64,000 nt of DNA, from assembly GCA_965224595.1 (NCBI GenBank), contig OZ245058.1, positions 1,798,001-1,862,000 of the forward strand. Direction: 5' to 3'. Below are positions 41,780-50,424 of the stretch, one piece after another. The notes below the pieces were generated by a model. It was not told the origin of the DNA. It saw nothing but the letters and a program-made list of their open reading frames with translations, and searched no databases. The stretch comes from Aliivibrio_A sp016764915. GTDB taxonomy: Bacteria > Pseudomonadota > Gammaproteobacteria > Enterobacterales > Vibrionaceae. Each line of letters begins with the position of its first letter. The stretch's first letter is position 1. The position numbers and the translations under genes were made by a program.

Positions 41780-44455
41780 TTAACTTTTTTTATTTTTTGA
41801 TATCTGAACTTCCACCGTTTTCTTAATCACGGTAGTCCCTTCAAACGTTTCACCTTCCACAAACACAGTACCATAATACGCAGACTTAAGAACTTCTTTA
41901 AGCTCTGAGATTAGAGGATAGCGAGGGTTAGCACCAGTACACTGGTCATCAAACGCTTCAATTGATAGTTGATCAAGTTTTGCTAGGAAATCGGCTTCTG
42001 CAACACCTGCCGCCTGGATTGATAATGGAATATCCAATGCGATTTTCAGCTCTTCTAACCATGTCAATAAACGTTCAATTTTCTGAGCGGTACGGTCACC
42101 AACTTGACTTAAACTTAGGTGATCGGCAACTTCAGCATAACGTCGACGCGCTTGTGGGCTTGCATACTGAGAAAATGCGGTTTGCTTAGTCGGGTTATCA
42201 TTCGCGTTGTAACGAACCACATTAGAGATAAGCAGAGCATTCGCAAGGCCGTGTGGGATATGGAACTCAGCACCCAATTTATGGGCCATTGAGTGACACA
42301 CACCTAAGAAAGCATTCGCAAACGCGATACCAGCGATGGTCGCGGCATTGTGCACTTTCTCACGAGCAATAGGGTCCGCAGCACCATTAGCATAGCTTGA
42401 TGGTAGGTACTCTTTCAGCATCTTAAGTGCTTGTAGCGCTTGACCATCTGAGTATTCATTCGCCAATACTGATACATAAGCTTCTAGTGCGTGAGTCACG
42501 GCATCGTAGCCCCCAAACGCAGTTAGAGACTTAGGCATATTCATGACGAGGTTCGCATCAACGATTGCCATATGAGGAGTCAATTCGTAATCAGCTAATG
42601 GGTACTTAGCGCCCGTTTTATCATCAGTAACCACAGCAAAAGGGGTGACTTCAGAGCCCGTACCAGATGTTGTTGTAATACAAACTAATTCCGCTTTTTT
42701 ACCCATTTTAGGGAACTTATAAATACGCTTACGGATATCCATAAAACGCATTGCGAGCTCTTCAAAGTGAGTTTCTGGGTGTTCGTACATTACCCACATA
42801 ATCTTAGCAGCATCCATCGGGGAGCCACCACCTAAAGCGATAATGACGTCAGGCTGGAAGCTCTTCATTGCTTCTGCCCCTTTTTCAACAATTGAAAGTG
42901 TTGGGTCCGCTTCAACATCAAAGAAAGTATGTACTTCGATACCTTGTGCTTTTAACAATGTCACCACTTCATCGGTATAGCCATTATTAAATAAGAAACG
43001 GTCAGTCACTATGAAGGCACGTTTTTTGTCTTCAAGATCACTCAGTGCGATTGGTAGACTACCACGACGGAAGTAGATAGATTTAGGAAGTTTGTGCCAC
43101 AACATATTTTCAGCTCGCTTTGCTACTGTCTTTTTGTTGATCAGGTGTTTAGGACCTACATTCTCTGAGATAGAGTTACCACCCCATGAACCACAACCTA
43201 AAGTTAGTGACGGTGCAACGTTGAAGTTATAAAGATCACCAATACCACCATGTGTGGTTGGAATATTCACAAGAATACGTGCGGTCTTCATTTTGTCACC
43301 GAAATACTTAATGCGATCTTTGTTCGTATCTTGGTTCGTATACAGACCAGACGTGTGTCCAATACCGCCGATGTCAACCATAGTACAAGCTTGTTCAACC
43401 GCATTTTCAAATGAAGACGCACGGAACATACCTAAAGTAGGAGAGAGTTTTTCATGAGCAAATTCATCATCAAATGATACTTCACCACCTTCGCCTATCA
43501 AAATCTTGGTATCTGCAGGAACTTTAATGCCCGCCATTTCTGCAATTTTAGTCGCTGGCTGACCAACGATATCGGGATTCAAGTTACCGTTAATCAATAA
43601 AATCTTACGTACTTTATCCGCTTCAGATTTACTTAGCACATAACCGTTATGGGAAGCAAAACGCGCTTTAACTTCGTCGTATACTTCGTCCATAACAATA
43701 ACGGCTTGCTCAGAGGCACAAACCACGCCGTTATCAAATGTTTTTGACATCAATACAGAAGCCACTGCACGCTTAATATCTGCGGTCTCATCGATAACAA
43801 CCGGTACGTTACCCGCACCAACACCAATTGCTGGCTTACCTGATGAGTAAGCGGCCTTAACCATGCCTGGACCACCAGTAGCAAGAATAAGATTAATGCC
43901 ATCATGCTTCATTAGTGCATTTGATAGTTCAACTGATGGTTGGTCAATCCAACCAATAATATCTTTCGGTGCGCCCGCTGCTACAGCTGCGTTTAGCACA
44001 ATTCTTGCCGCATCATTGGTAGAGTTTTTAGCACGTGGGTGTGGTGAGAATATGATTGCATTACGCGTTTTCAATGAGATAAGTGATTTGAAAATTGCGG
44101 TGGAAGTAGGATTAGTCGTTGGAACAATACCACAAATGATACCGACTGGCTCAGCAATGACCATTGTACCAAACTCTTCATTCTCTTCTAGAATTCCGCA
44201 AGTTTTCTCATCTTTATATTTGTTGTAGATAAATTCAGAGGCAAAATGATTCTTAATCACTTTATCTTCAACGATACCCATACCTGACTCTGCTACCGCT
44301 TGTTGCGCCAAAGGAATACGAGCATTGTTTGCAGCTAATGATGCGGCACGAAAAATTGCGTCTACTTTTTCTTGAGAGAAAGTAGAAAATTCCTTTTGCG
44401 CCGCTTGCACACGAGCAACTAATGCATCAAGTTCAGCCAAATTTGTTACAGGCAT
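41780..44455 (-). CDS. adhE: bifunctional acetaldehyde-CoA/alcohol dehydrogenase
   Basis: An 891-residue fusion (E. coli AdhE 891). The N-terminal aldehyde dehydrogenase half has the catalytic Cys in NGVVCASEQAVIV (about residue 245). The C-terminal iron-dependent alcohol dehydrogenase half starts after about residue 450, with NAD-binding GGGSPMDAAK and the Fe-ligand histidines in the HALEAYVS and HSMAHKLGAEFHIPHG segments. It turns acetyl-CoA to ethanol in fermentation and forms spirosomes. The long upstream region carries an FNR-like site. Neighbour ychE matches E. coli. Confidence 0.96.
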   Translation of the reverse strand: MPVTNLAELDALVARVQAAQKEFSTFSQEKVDAIFRAASLAANNARIPLAQQAVAESGMGIVEDKVIKNHFASEFIYNKYKDEKTCGILEENEEFGTMVIAEPVGIICGIVPTTNPTSTAIFKSLISLKTRNAIIFSPHPRAKNSTNDAARIVLNAAVAAGAPKDIIGWIDQPSVELSNALMKHDGINLILATGGPGMVKAAYSSGKPAIGVGAGNVPVVIDETADIKRAVASVLMSKTFDNGVVCASEQAVIVMDEVYDEVKARFASHNGYVLSKSEADKVRKILLINGNLNPDIVGQPATKIAEMAGIKVPADTKILIGEGGEVSFDDEFAHEKLSPTLGMFRASSFENAVEQACTMVDIGGIGHTSGLYTNQDTNKDRIKYFGDKMKTARILVNIPTTHGGIGDLYNFNVAPSLTLGCGSWGGNSISENVGPKHLINKKTVAKRAENMLWHKLPKSIYFRRGSLPIALSDLEDKKRAFIVTDRFLFNNGYTDEVVTLLKAQGIEVHTFFDVEADPTLSIVEKGAEAMKSFQPDVIIALGGGSPMDAAKIMWVMYEHPETHFEELAMRFMDIRKRIYKFPKMGKKAELVCITTTSGTGSEVTPFAVVTDDKTGAKYPLADYELTPHMAIVDANLVMNMPKSLTAFGGYDAVTHALEAYVSVLANEYSDGQALQALKMLKEYLPSSYANGAADPIAREKVHNAATIAGIAFANAFLGVCHSMAHKLGAEFHIPHGLANALLISNVVRYNANDNPTKQTAFSQYASPQARRRYAEVADHLSLSQVGDRTAQKIERLLTWLEELKIALDIPLSIQAAGVAEADFLAKLDQLSIEAFDDQCTGANPRYPLISELKEVLKSAYYGTVFVEGETFEGTTVIKKTVEVQISKNKKS

Positions 44456-45032
44456 AATGGATCTCCTAAAAATTAAAAACTATTTAGTAAGGATGCGACT
44501 TAATTCCTTAAGATTGATGAACTTATCATCATATCTATTACTAATGCTACCCATACTTAGTAAATTGCTTTCAAAACTGATTATAATATTTCACGCCTCG
44601 AAAGAAGTTGATTCAGATCACTTCTAGTAAACTAATTAGCCATTAAGTATCTACTTGTCGTGCACATTAAAAATAAACATACATAACATATAGTTACATG
44701 ACCCAACGGCACTGTCCCTTCAAATTCATCCTCAGATTGTGCTCAGTTAACAATCAAATTAATGTAATTATCTTACATTTCCATGTTAATAAAAAACACA
44801 AGAGAAAAACAAAATGTGAGCTACAACCATAATAAATGCAGATACGGATGGCCATCAAAATAAACCCTATTGATAATAAATACCATTCAAATCTCACACT
44901 TTGTAACGAAATTAACAAAAAAAAAACATTAGCTATACTAAAACGTTGGCATACTTTTATTCACTAGTTTTTCATCAGCCTTTCATTTACATTACCCGAA
45001 AATATCACTGTCTTTAATTAGGTACATCGCTA
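44456..45032. other. adhE-ychE divergent regulatory region
   Basis: A 577-base AT-rich region without a supported gene, unusually long for this window. It contains the FNR-like site listed separately. At 44901-44918 it also holds TTGTAACGAAATTAACAA, one perfect TTAACAA half with an imperfect partner, which resembles a Rex-type redox operator. Long leaders with complex control are known for adhE. Confidence 0.45.
44608..44621 (-). promoter_or_regulatory. candidate FNR site upstream of adhE
   Basis: TTGATTCAGATCAC matches the FNR palindrome TTGAT-N4-ATCAA in 9 of 10 defined positions. It lies about 155 bases before the adhE ATG, fitting anaerobic control of fermentative ethanol formation. Confidence 0.5.
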
Positions 45033-45671
45033 ATGCAATCAATTGAAATTGCAATATATCTACAATTCTTCCTTGGTTTAGTTGCAACCGTTAACCCAAT
45101 AGGAATAATGCCAGTTTTTGTCTCTCTAACGGGTCATTTAACCCCAGAAGAGAAAGCAAGGACGGCCGCCACAGCGAACCTTGCTGTCGCTATTATCTTG
45201 ATCGTGTCTCTGCTTGTCGGCCAGTTACTGCTTGATATGTTCAGCATTTCACTGGACTCTTTTAGAGTGGCAGGCGGATTACTGTTACTCAGTATCTCCT
45301 TCTCGATGATGAGCGGAAAGCTCGGTGAAGATAAGCAAAATAAACAGGAACAGTCAGAATACAACACTCGAGAGCAAATTGGGGTTGTACCTCTTGCTAT
45401 GCCGTTAATGGCCGGACCCGGTGCGATAAGTTCAACCATAGTTTATGGTTCAAAATACTCAACGTTGCAGAACATCTTAGGTCTCACGATTACGATAGTT
45501 CTATTTGCGATATGTACTTGGGCACTGCTTCGCTCTGCGCCGTATATTGTGAGGTTTTTAGGACAAACGGGTATCAACGTGATTACTCGTATTATGGGTT
45601 TGATTCTTGGTGCACTGGGTATTGAGTTTATTGCTACCGGTGTAAGAAACTTATTACCTGGTTTAGCGTAA
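45033..45671 (+). CDS. ychE: MarC-family membrane protein YchE
   Basis: A 212-residue integral membrane protein with six helices, family MarC/YchE/YhgN (E. coli YchE 215). The family segments ATVNPIGIMPVF near the N terminus and PLAMPLMAGPGAISS in the centre are clear. The function of the family is not established. It is divergent from adhE, the same pairing as in E. coli. Confidence 0.88.
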   Translation: MQSIEIAIYLQFFLGLVATVNPIGIMPVFVSLTGHLTPEEKARTAATANLAVAIILIVSLLVGQLLLDMFSISLDSFRVAGGLLLLSISFSMMSGKLGEDKQNKQEQSEYNTREQIGVVPLAMPLMAGPGAISSTIVYGSKYSTLQNILGLTITIVLFAICTWALLRSAPYIVRFLGQTGINVITRIMGLILGALGIEFIATGVRNLLPGLA

Positions 45672-45693
45672 TAAAACATCACAGTTCATTTAA

Positions 45694-45730
45694 ACGCCAA
45701 ACATTCAATTAGCGTGTTTGGTGTTTTTTT
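45694..45730 (+). terminator. terminator after ychE
   Basis: A 10-bp stem ACGCCAAACA/TGTTTGGTGT (one G-T pair) followed by a seven-T run. Confidence 0.82.
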
Positions 45731-45769
45731 ATTACTCTAAGCAGATAACACATCACAAAATTTGCGGTA

Positions 45770-46615
45770 ATGGTCATCAAAAAACTCAAGCATCAGTTAT
45801 ATACGATAATTTTTGGCACTCATACTCAAGCAGGAAAAACGTTTGATATTTTCCTGATTATCATTATTCTGGCCTCACAGCTCACATTGATACTAGAGTC
45901 AATAAGCCACATACGTCAGCAATATGGTGATATATTAAGGTTTGTGGAGTACTCTTTTACTGCGATGTTCACTATCGAATATCTATTACGTCTCTACTGT
46001 TCACCTAAACCAACGGCGTATGCTCGAAGCTTTTATGGCGTTATCGATCTACTGGCTATTCTACCGACCTATCTTGCTTTGATCTTCCCTAGCGCTAGCT
46101 TCTTGGCTATTATCCGCTTATTACGTGTCATGCGTATTTTTAGAATATTAAAGCTGGTTCGATACCTGAAAGATTCCAATATTCTTATGCGATCGTTATT
46201 GATGTCCAAACGAAAAATCATCATATTCTTTAGTGCCGTCGCGATTTTAGTCTCCGTTTTTGGATCTATGATGTTTGTTATTGAAGGGCCTGCAAATGGC
46301 TTTACCAGCATCCCACAAAGTATTTATTGGGCCATTGTTACCATTACTACTGTTGGTTATGGAGACTTAGTCCCACAAACTCACTTAGGTAAAGCCGTTG
46401 CTTCTTTAACTATGTTGTTAGGTTATTCCATTCTTGCTGTACCAACTGGAATTATTACGGCAGAGCTTAGCCATGAAATGAGTGCCCATAGGCAGCTAGT
46501 CAAGTGTCCTAATTGCACTCGAAGTGGCCATGAAGAGGATTCACTCTACTGCAAACATTGTGGCAGTGAATTACCTGAAGCATCAGAAAGAGTGATTCCC
46601 CCAACCAGCCAATAG
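45770..46615 (+). CDS. voltage-gated potassium channel with C-terminal zinc ribbon
   Basis: A 281-residue six-helix ion channel. S4 is recognisable by spaced arginines (IIRLLRVMRIFRILKLVRYLK), and the pore loop has the K+ selectivity filter TTVGYGD. After S6 the cytoplasmic tail holds CPNC-x12-CKHC (about residues 244-263), a zinc-ribbon pattern, where a gating or assembly domain would be expected. It has a weak ribosome site at ATG 45770. It lies alone, convergent with a pilin gene. Confidence 0.88.
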   Translation: MVIKKLKHQLYTIIFGTHTQAGKTFDIFLIIIILASQLTLILESISHIRQQYGDILRFVEYSFTAMFTIEYLLRLYCSPKPTAYARSFYGVIDLLAILPTYLALIFPSASFLAIIRLLRVMRIFRILKLVRYLKDSNILMRSLLMSKRKIIIFFSAVAILVSVFGSMMFVIEGPANGFTSIPQSIYWAIVTITTVGYGDLVPQTHLGKAVASLTMLLGYSILAVPTGIITAELSHEMSAHRQLVKCPNCTRSGHEEDSLYCKHCGSELPEASERVIPPTSQ

Positions 46616-46630
46616 ACACAAAATCAGCGA

Positions 46631-47143
46631 TTAACAGCCGTCAGTGAATGACTCAACGTTATACGTTCCGTTGATTTCCATGGCCGTTGTATATTTGACA
46701 TAACAGTTGGTTGCGATAATCTGGTCTCGATCTGGGACAGCAGAAAACAGTGATGACAAGGTGATCACTCGGTAATCAGCATCTGCTGGATTACCACCAG
46801 TATTGTAACCAGCCCACACCCAATCATGATCTAACGAAGCCATCTTCATATCCATATCTAAGAATTGCTCTAACCCACCATTTTCGATAACCGGGTAGCC
46901 ATAGGTTAATGACCCATAACCAGCAAGACTATAATGAGGTTCATTTTCCTTATTAAGAATAACCGCTTTTGAATGAGCTAACTGTGCAGCACTATTAATG
47001 CTTCCTGCCGCTCCTTTCACATCAGAAGCTCTTGCATCATTTTGAAGGTTGATAAATTTAGGTGCGGCAACAACAGCCAGTATGCCCAAAATAACAATGA
47101 CGACAACCAACTCGATGAGTGTAAAACCTTGTGTTTTCTTCAT
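46631..47143 (-). CDS. type IV (MSHA-like) pilin
   Basis: A 170-residue prepilin with the class III leader and cleavage site MKKTQG/FTLIELVVVIVILGILA, including Glu5 of the mature protein. The PKFINLQNDARAS segment is like MSHA pilins. Two cysteines near the end (ATNCYVKY and TDGC) would form the D-region disulfide. It is isolated: no peptidase, ATPase or other pilus genes are near, so assembly would use machinery encoded elsewhere. Confidence 0.85.
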   Translation of the reverse strand: MKKTQGFTLIELVVVIVILGILAVVAAPKFINLQNDARASDVKGAAGSINSAAQLAHSKAVILNKENEPHYSLAGYGSLTYGYPVIENGGLEQFLDMDMKMASLDHDWVWAGYNTGGNPADADYRVITLSSLFSAVPDRDQIIATNCYVKYTTAMEINGTYNVESFTDGC

Positions 47144-47225
47144 AAATACCTCAGATGTTTAATCCGAGCATGATAAACAAATACAGCGACTTTTAGTCAG
47201 AGAAATGTAAAACGTGATATTGCTC

Positions 47226-47256
47226 TCAAAAAAATACCTCGAATGTCGAGGCATTT
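47226..47256 (-). terminator. terminator after asd
   Basis: Stem CCTCGA/TCGAGG with loop ATG, followed on the minus strand by TATTTTTTT. Confidence 0.75.
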
Positions 47257-47282
47257 AATTGACTAGATTTACTCATAAATAG

Positions 47283-48404
47283 CTACGATTTTTCAGCAAG
47301 AATAATACGCAATGTTCTACGAAGAGGTTCTGCAGCGCCCCATAAAAGCTGATCGCCGACCGTGAAGGCATTTAAGAAGTCATCTCCCATTGTCATTTTA
47401 CGCAAACGTCCAACCGGAACTGAGAGTGTACCAGTGACTTTGGCTGGTGTTAACTCTTGGCAAGTGATCTCTCGTTCATTCGGAATCACTTTAACCCAAT
47501 CGTTATGGCTGGCGATAATGCCTTCAATCTCATCCATTGGTACATTTTTCTTGAGCTTAATCGTCAACGCTTGTGCATGGCAACGCATGGCACCAATTCG
47601 TACACAGGTACCATCAATTGGCACAGGGTTACCATCTAATCCAAGAATTTTATTCGTCTCAACTGAGCCTTTCCACTCCTCTTTGCTCTGACCATTATCG
47701 CGCTTAACATCAATCCAAGGAAGCAGTGAACCGGCAAGTGGCGCACCAAACTCAGTAGTAGGAAAAGAGTGTGAACGAATAGTTTCGGCCACTTTTCTAT
47801 CAATATCCAAGATAGCGCTTGAAGGATTAGCAAGCTCAGAAGTCACTGAATCGTTAATTACACCCATTTGAGAGATCAATTCACGCATATTCTTAGCGCC
47901 TGCACCTGATGCCGCCTGATATGTCATGGCACTCATCCACTCAACCAAACCAGCTTGGTATAAACCTCCTACCGCCATCAACATCAAACTAACAGTACAG
48001 TTTCCGCCGACAAAGGTATTGGTTCCGCCGTGGATTCCTTGTTGAATTTGATTAAAATTGACCGGATCTAAGGTAATGATCGCATCATCTTTCATACGAA
48101 GCGTCGATGCCGCATCAATCCAATACCCTTTCCAACCTGCTTGACGTAATGCTGGATACACTTTCTCGGTATAACTGCCGCCTTGACAGGTAATGATCGC
48201 ATCAAGTTGTTTCAAGCTATCAATATCAAACGCATCTTGTAATAGGCCAGCCTCATTGTTGCCTAATTTTGGAGCTGGAATACCAACTTGTGACGTGGTG
48301 AAAAAGACGGGTTCGATAAGGTCAAAATCTTTCTCTTCAACCATGCGCTGCATCAATACAGAGCCAACCATTCCTCTCCAACCAACTAAACCTACTCTCA
48401 TCAT
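47283..48404 (-). CDS. asd: aspartate-semialdehyde dehydrogenase
   Basis: A 373-residue enzyme (E. coli 367) reducing aspartyl phosphate to the semialdehyde for lysine, threonine, methionine and diaminopimelate. NADP loop GWRGMVGSVLMQRM is at the N terminus, the catalytic Cys is in GGNCTVSLML (about residue 135), and the active-site His is in IGAMRCHAQAL. The open frame runs 79 codons upstream, but AAGGAG before the ATG at 48404 gives the proper start. Confidence 0.95.
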   Translation of the reverse strand: MMRVGLVGWRGMVGSVLMQRMVEEKDFDLIEPVFFTTSQVGIPAPKLGNNEAGLLQDAFDIDSLKQLDAIITCQGGSYTEKVYPALRQAGWKGYWIDAASTLRMKDDAIITLDPVNFNQIQQGIHGGTNTFVGGNCTVSLMLMAVGGLYQAGLVEWMSAMTYQAASGAGAKNMRELISQMGVINDSVTSELANPSSAILDIDRKVAETIRSHSFPTTEFGAPLAGSLLPWIDVKRDNGQSKEEWKGSVETNKILGLDGNPVPIDGTCVRIGAMRCHAQALTIKLKKNVPMDEIEGIIASHNDWVKVIPNEREITCQELTPAKVTGTLSVPVGRLRKMTMGDDFLNAFTVGDQLLWGAAEPLRRTLRIILAEKS

Positions 48405-48545
48405 TACAAAACACTCCTTGTATCGTTCATTCGCGTTGCTACTAATAAATTTACTACCTATATTTTTAATTTGTTCGCGCTTAGAACACAAGTCTATTTT
48501 CACTATTTCACATATTATTTTTGATTTTAATCGCTTATATTGTAG

Positions 48546-48580
48546 ATAAAAAAATAGCGCTACATAATTAGCGCTATTTT
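48546..48580 (-). terminator. terminator overlapping the ygbA stop codon
   Basis: A perfect 12-bp stem AAAATAGCGCTA/TAGCGCTATTTT followed on the minus strand by a T run. It begins at the ygbA stop codon and insulates ygbA from asd. Confidence 0.85.
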
Positions 48581-48969
48581 CATTTCTGCATTGAGGACTC
48601 TGGTAGTGTGGTAGCACTATCACTCCGAATAAATCGGCCAAGTTTCATTTTCAGATAAAAGATTGGATGCCTCCACTTTATCTTGGGTTTAGACCAAAGG
48701 TAAATATGTTGAATCTCTAGCCGCTTGCTATTGCTGTAGCACTTCTCTTTACAATCAGAACAGCTTGGTTTCTCTCCAGACTTTTTACAATTTACGATTC
48801 TCTCTGCAACATACTCTTTAATTTCCAAGCAATGAGCGCATAACTTAGCACCTCGATATCGATGCAACCTACCGCAATATAAGCTTATGGTCATATCAAC
48901 AGTTTCTAGTTCAAATTGAACCCTGTTGTTGTTTTGATTTGAATTGTTCATAGGCGCGGTATTATCCAC
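48580..48969 (-). CDS. ygbA: YgbA-family protein (nitrous oxide-stimulated promoter family)
   Basis: A 129-residue cysteine-rich protein like E. coli YgbA. The conserved pattern is ISLYCGRLHRY, then LCAHC, then CKKSGEKPSCSDCKEKCY, then KWRHPIFYLK. The spaced cysteines suggest a metal or iron-sulfur site. The family is induced by nitric oxide in E. coli; biochemical function is not settled. The first 25 residues are Asn-rich and lie outside the conserved part, so the true start may be the internal ATG at 48894. A perfect FNR-type palindrome lies just upstream. Confidence 0.82.
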   Translation of the reverse strand: MDNTAPMNNSNQNNNRVQFELETVDMTISLYCGRLHRYRGAKLCAHCLEIKEYVAERIVNCKKSGEKPSCSDCKEKCYSNSKRLEIQHIYLWSKPKIKWRHPIFYLKMKLGRFIRSDSATTLPESSMQK

Positions 48970-48987
48970 GTCAAAAGTTAAATTCCG

Positions 48988-49001
48988 TTGATTACGATCA
49001 A
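48988..49001 (-). promoter_or_regulatory. perfect FNR/NnrR-type palindrome upstream of ygbA
   Basis: TTGATTACGATCAA matches TTGAT-N4-ATCAA fully. The centre is only about 25 bases from the annotated ATG, which would fit repression, or activation if translation starts at the internal ATG. Bound by FNR or by NO-responsive members of the Crp/FNR family. Confidence 0.7.
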
Positions 49002-49005
49002 TAGA

Positions 49006-49033
49006 TGTAAAAAAAGCGCCAACTACAGCGCTC
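49006..49033 (-). terminator. terminator after ndpA
   Basis: Short stem AGCGC/GCGCT with a T run on the minus strand, 26 bases beyond the ndpA stop. Confidence 0.65.
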
Positions 49034-49058
49034 TTTTTCTCAGAATGTCGTCTGAGTA

Positions 49059-50075
49059 TTACTCGTCGTCTGTGCCAATGCGTCGTATAAGTTGATCGCG
49101 CAGATTCGGCGGGGTTCCTTTGATGGTCAGCGTATCCGTTTCAGCATCGTAAAAAACACGTTCTCCCAATAACATGCTGTCAAAATTAACCGATAAACCA
49201 CCACCAGCGCCTACAAATTTGGTTAGCTTACGCAGTGAGGTTCTATCTGCCGGGAAACTCTCTTCCAGCTCATAACCTTGCTCATTGGCAAACTGATAAA
49301 AATCAGTGCCGGCATCTGATGTCGGAAGCTCACCGGATAACTCCTTCACTTCAACCTCTTCGCCAGACTGCAATTGACCATTACAGTAATCGTATACCTG
49401 CTTACGATACGTTTGGCTCTCTTCTTTATCTAAACGTGAATCTGAACAGTAATCTTCCACCGCTTGCATCAATACTTGGTTTTGAACTTTGCTGTCCATA
49501 CCCACTTCTGCTTGCAAGAAGTCTAAAAAGAAATCCGCCACTTTGCGGCCAACTCTGCCTTTTATATAAGTTAAGTAGCGGTTACTGTCTGAGTCCGTTT
49601 CCCATGTAGAAAGGTCAATACGAGCGACAATATCCATTTTGGCAATATCCAGATAATCAGTCGCACTGATGTCTAACTGGTCAGTCAGTTTCATACTGTG
49701 ATTAAACGGTAATAGACCCACTAACAAGTATTGCGTTGCTAATGATTGATATTCGGCCATGACCAAAACACCCTCTTCTGCAAAGGGGTATTTTATCAAT
49801 TCATTTCTTAAACGCTGAGCCGCTTGAGCGCTAAAGTCGATAAAATTCAGCTCTCCAGCACGCAACGCTTTAAGCATGGAACTAAACTCACTCTCATCTT
49901 TGAAAATCCCAAAGCCTTTACCCCCTTTTGAGCTAAAAACTCGGTGCAATTCAGAGACTAAATTCTCAGTGGCATGATTGTGCTCAAGAGGTTGTTTTCT
50001 TAGAATAAAATTCAACTCATCTTGATCGTTTTTTGCTAATTTATGTAGTATAACGTTTGAAAGAGATATGCTCAT
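49059..50075 (-). CDS. ndpA: nucleoid-associated protein NdpA (YejK)
   Basis: A 338-residue protein matching E. coli YejK/NdpA (335). The conserved C-terminal block runs ELEESFPADR, LTKFVGAGGGLSVNFD, LLGERVFYD and TLTIKGTPPNLRDQL. It associates with the nucleoid and influences topoisomerases. The ATG at 50075 (MSISLSNVILHKL) is the family start; the 14 extra codons upstream are not conserved. Divergent from yejL-pbgA, as in E. coli. Confidence 0.93.
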   Translation of the reverse strand: MSISLSNVILHKLAKNDQDELNFILRKQPLEHNHATENLVSELHRVFSSKGGKGFGIFKDESEFSSMLKALRAGELNFIDFSAQAAQRLRNELIKYPFAEEGVLVMAEYQSLATQYLLVGLLPFNHSMKLTDQLDISATDYLDIAKMDIVARIDLSTWETDSDSNRYLTYIKGRVGRKVADFFLDFLQAEVGMDSKVQNQVLMQAVEDYCSDSRLDKEESQTYRKQVYDYCNGQLQSGEEVEVKELSGELPTSDAGTDFYQFANEQGYELEESFPADRTSLRKLTKFVGAGGGLSVNFDSMLLGERVFYDAETDTLTIKGTPPNLRDQLIRRIGTDDE

Positions 50076-50151
50076 AATGGAAAAGGTTTTTCGTTGTGGT
50101 AGATAGTAGGTTATCATAACGCGTTTTTACTATTATTAACTCAAGAATTTT

Positions 50152-50379
50152 ATGCCAATTATATCAAAATACAGTAACCAAAAAATTGAACAAATGCTTA
50201 ACGAAATTGTCGATGTACTAGACAAGCACAAAGCATCTGCGGATCTTTCACTCATGATAGTTGGGAACATTGCTACCAACGTATTAAATCAAGAAATTCC
50301 AGCGGCTCAACGTAAAGTCATTGCGGAGAAATTTGCTCAGGCACTAATATCTTCGATTGAAGAGCCTAAAACTCATTAA
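50152..50379 (+). CDS. yejL: YejL family protein (DUF1414)
   Basis: A 75-residue helical protein (E. coli YejL 75) with the conserved KIEQMLNEIVDVLDKH and MIVGNIATNVLN segments. Function unknown. It precedes pbgA by 45 bases, the same arrangement as in E. coli. Confidence 0.9.
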   Translation: MPIISKYSNQKIEQMLNEIVDVLDKHKASADLSLMIVGNIATNVLNQEIPAAQRKVIAEKFAQALISSIEEPKTH

Positions 50380-50424
50380 AGTTTCGTTACATACATACAC
50401 ATAACTAAAAAGAAAAATTACTAA

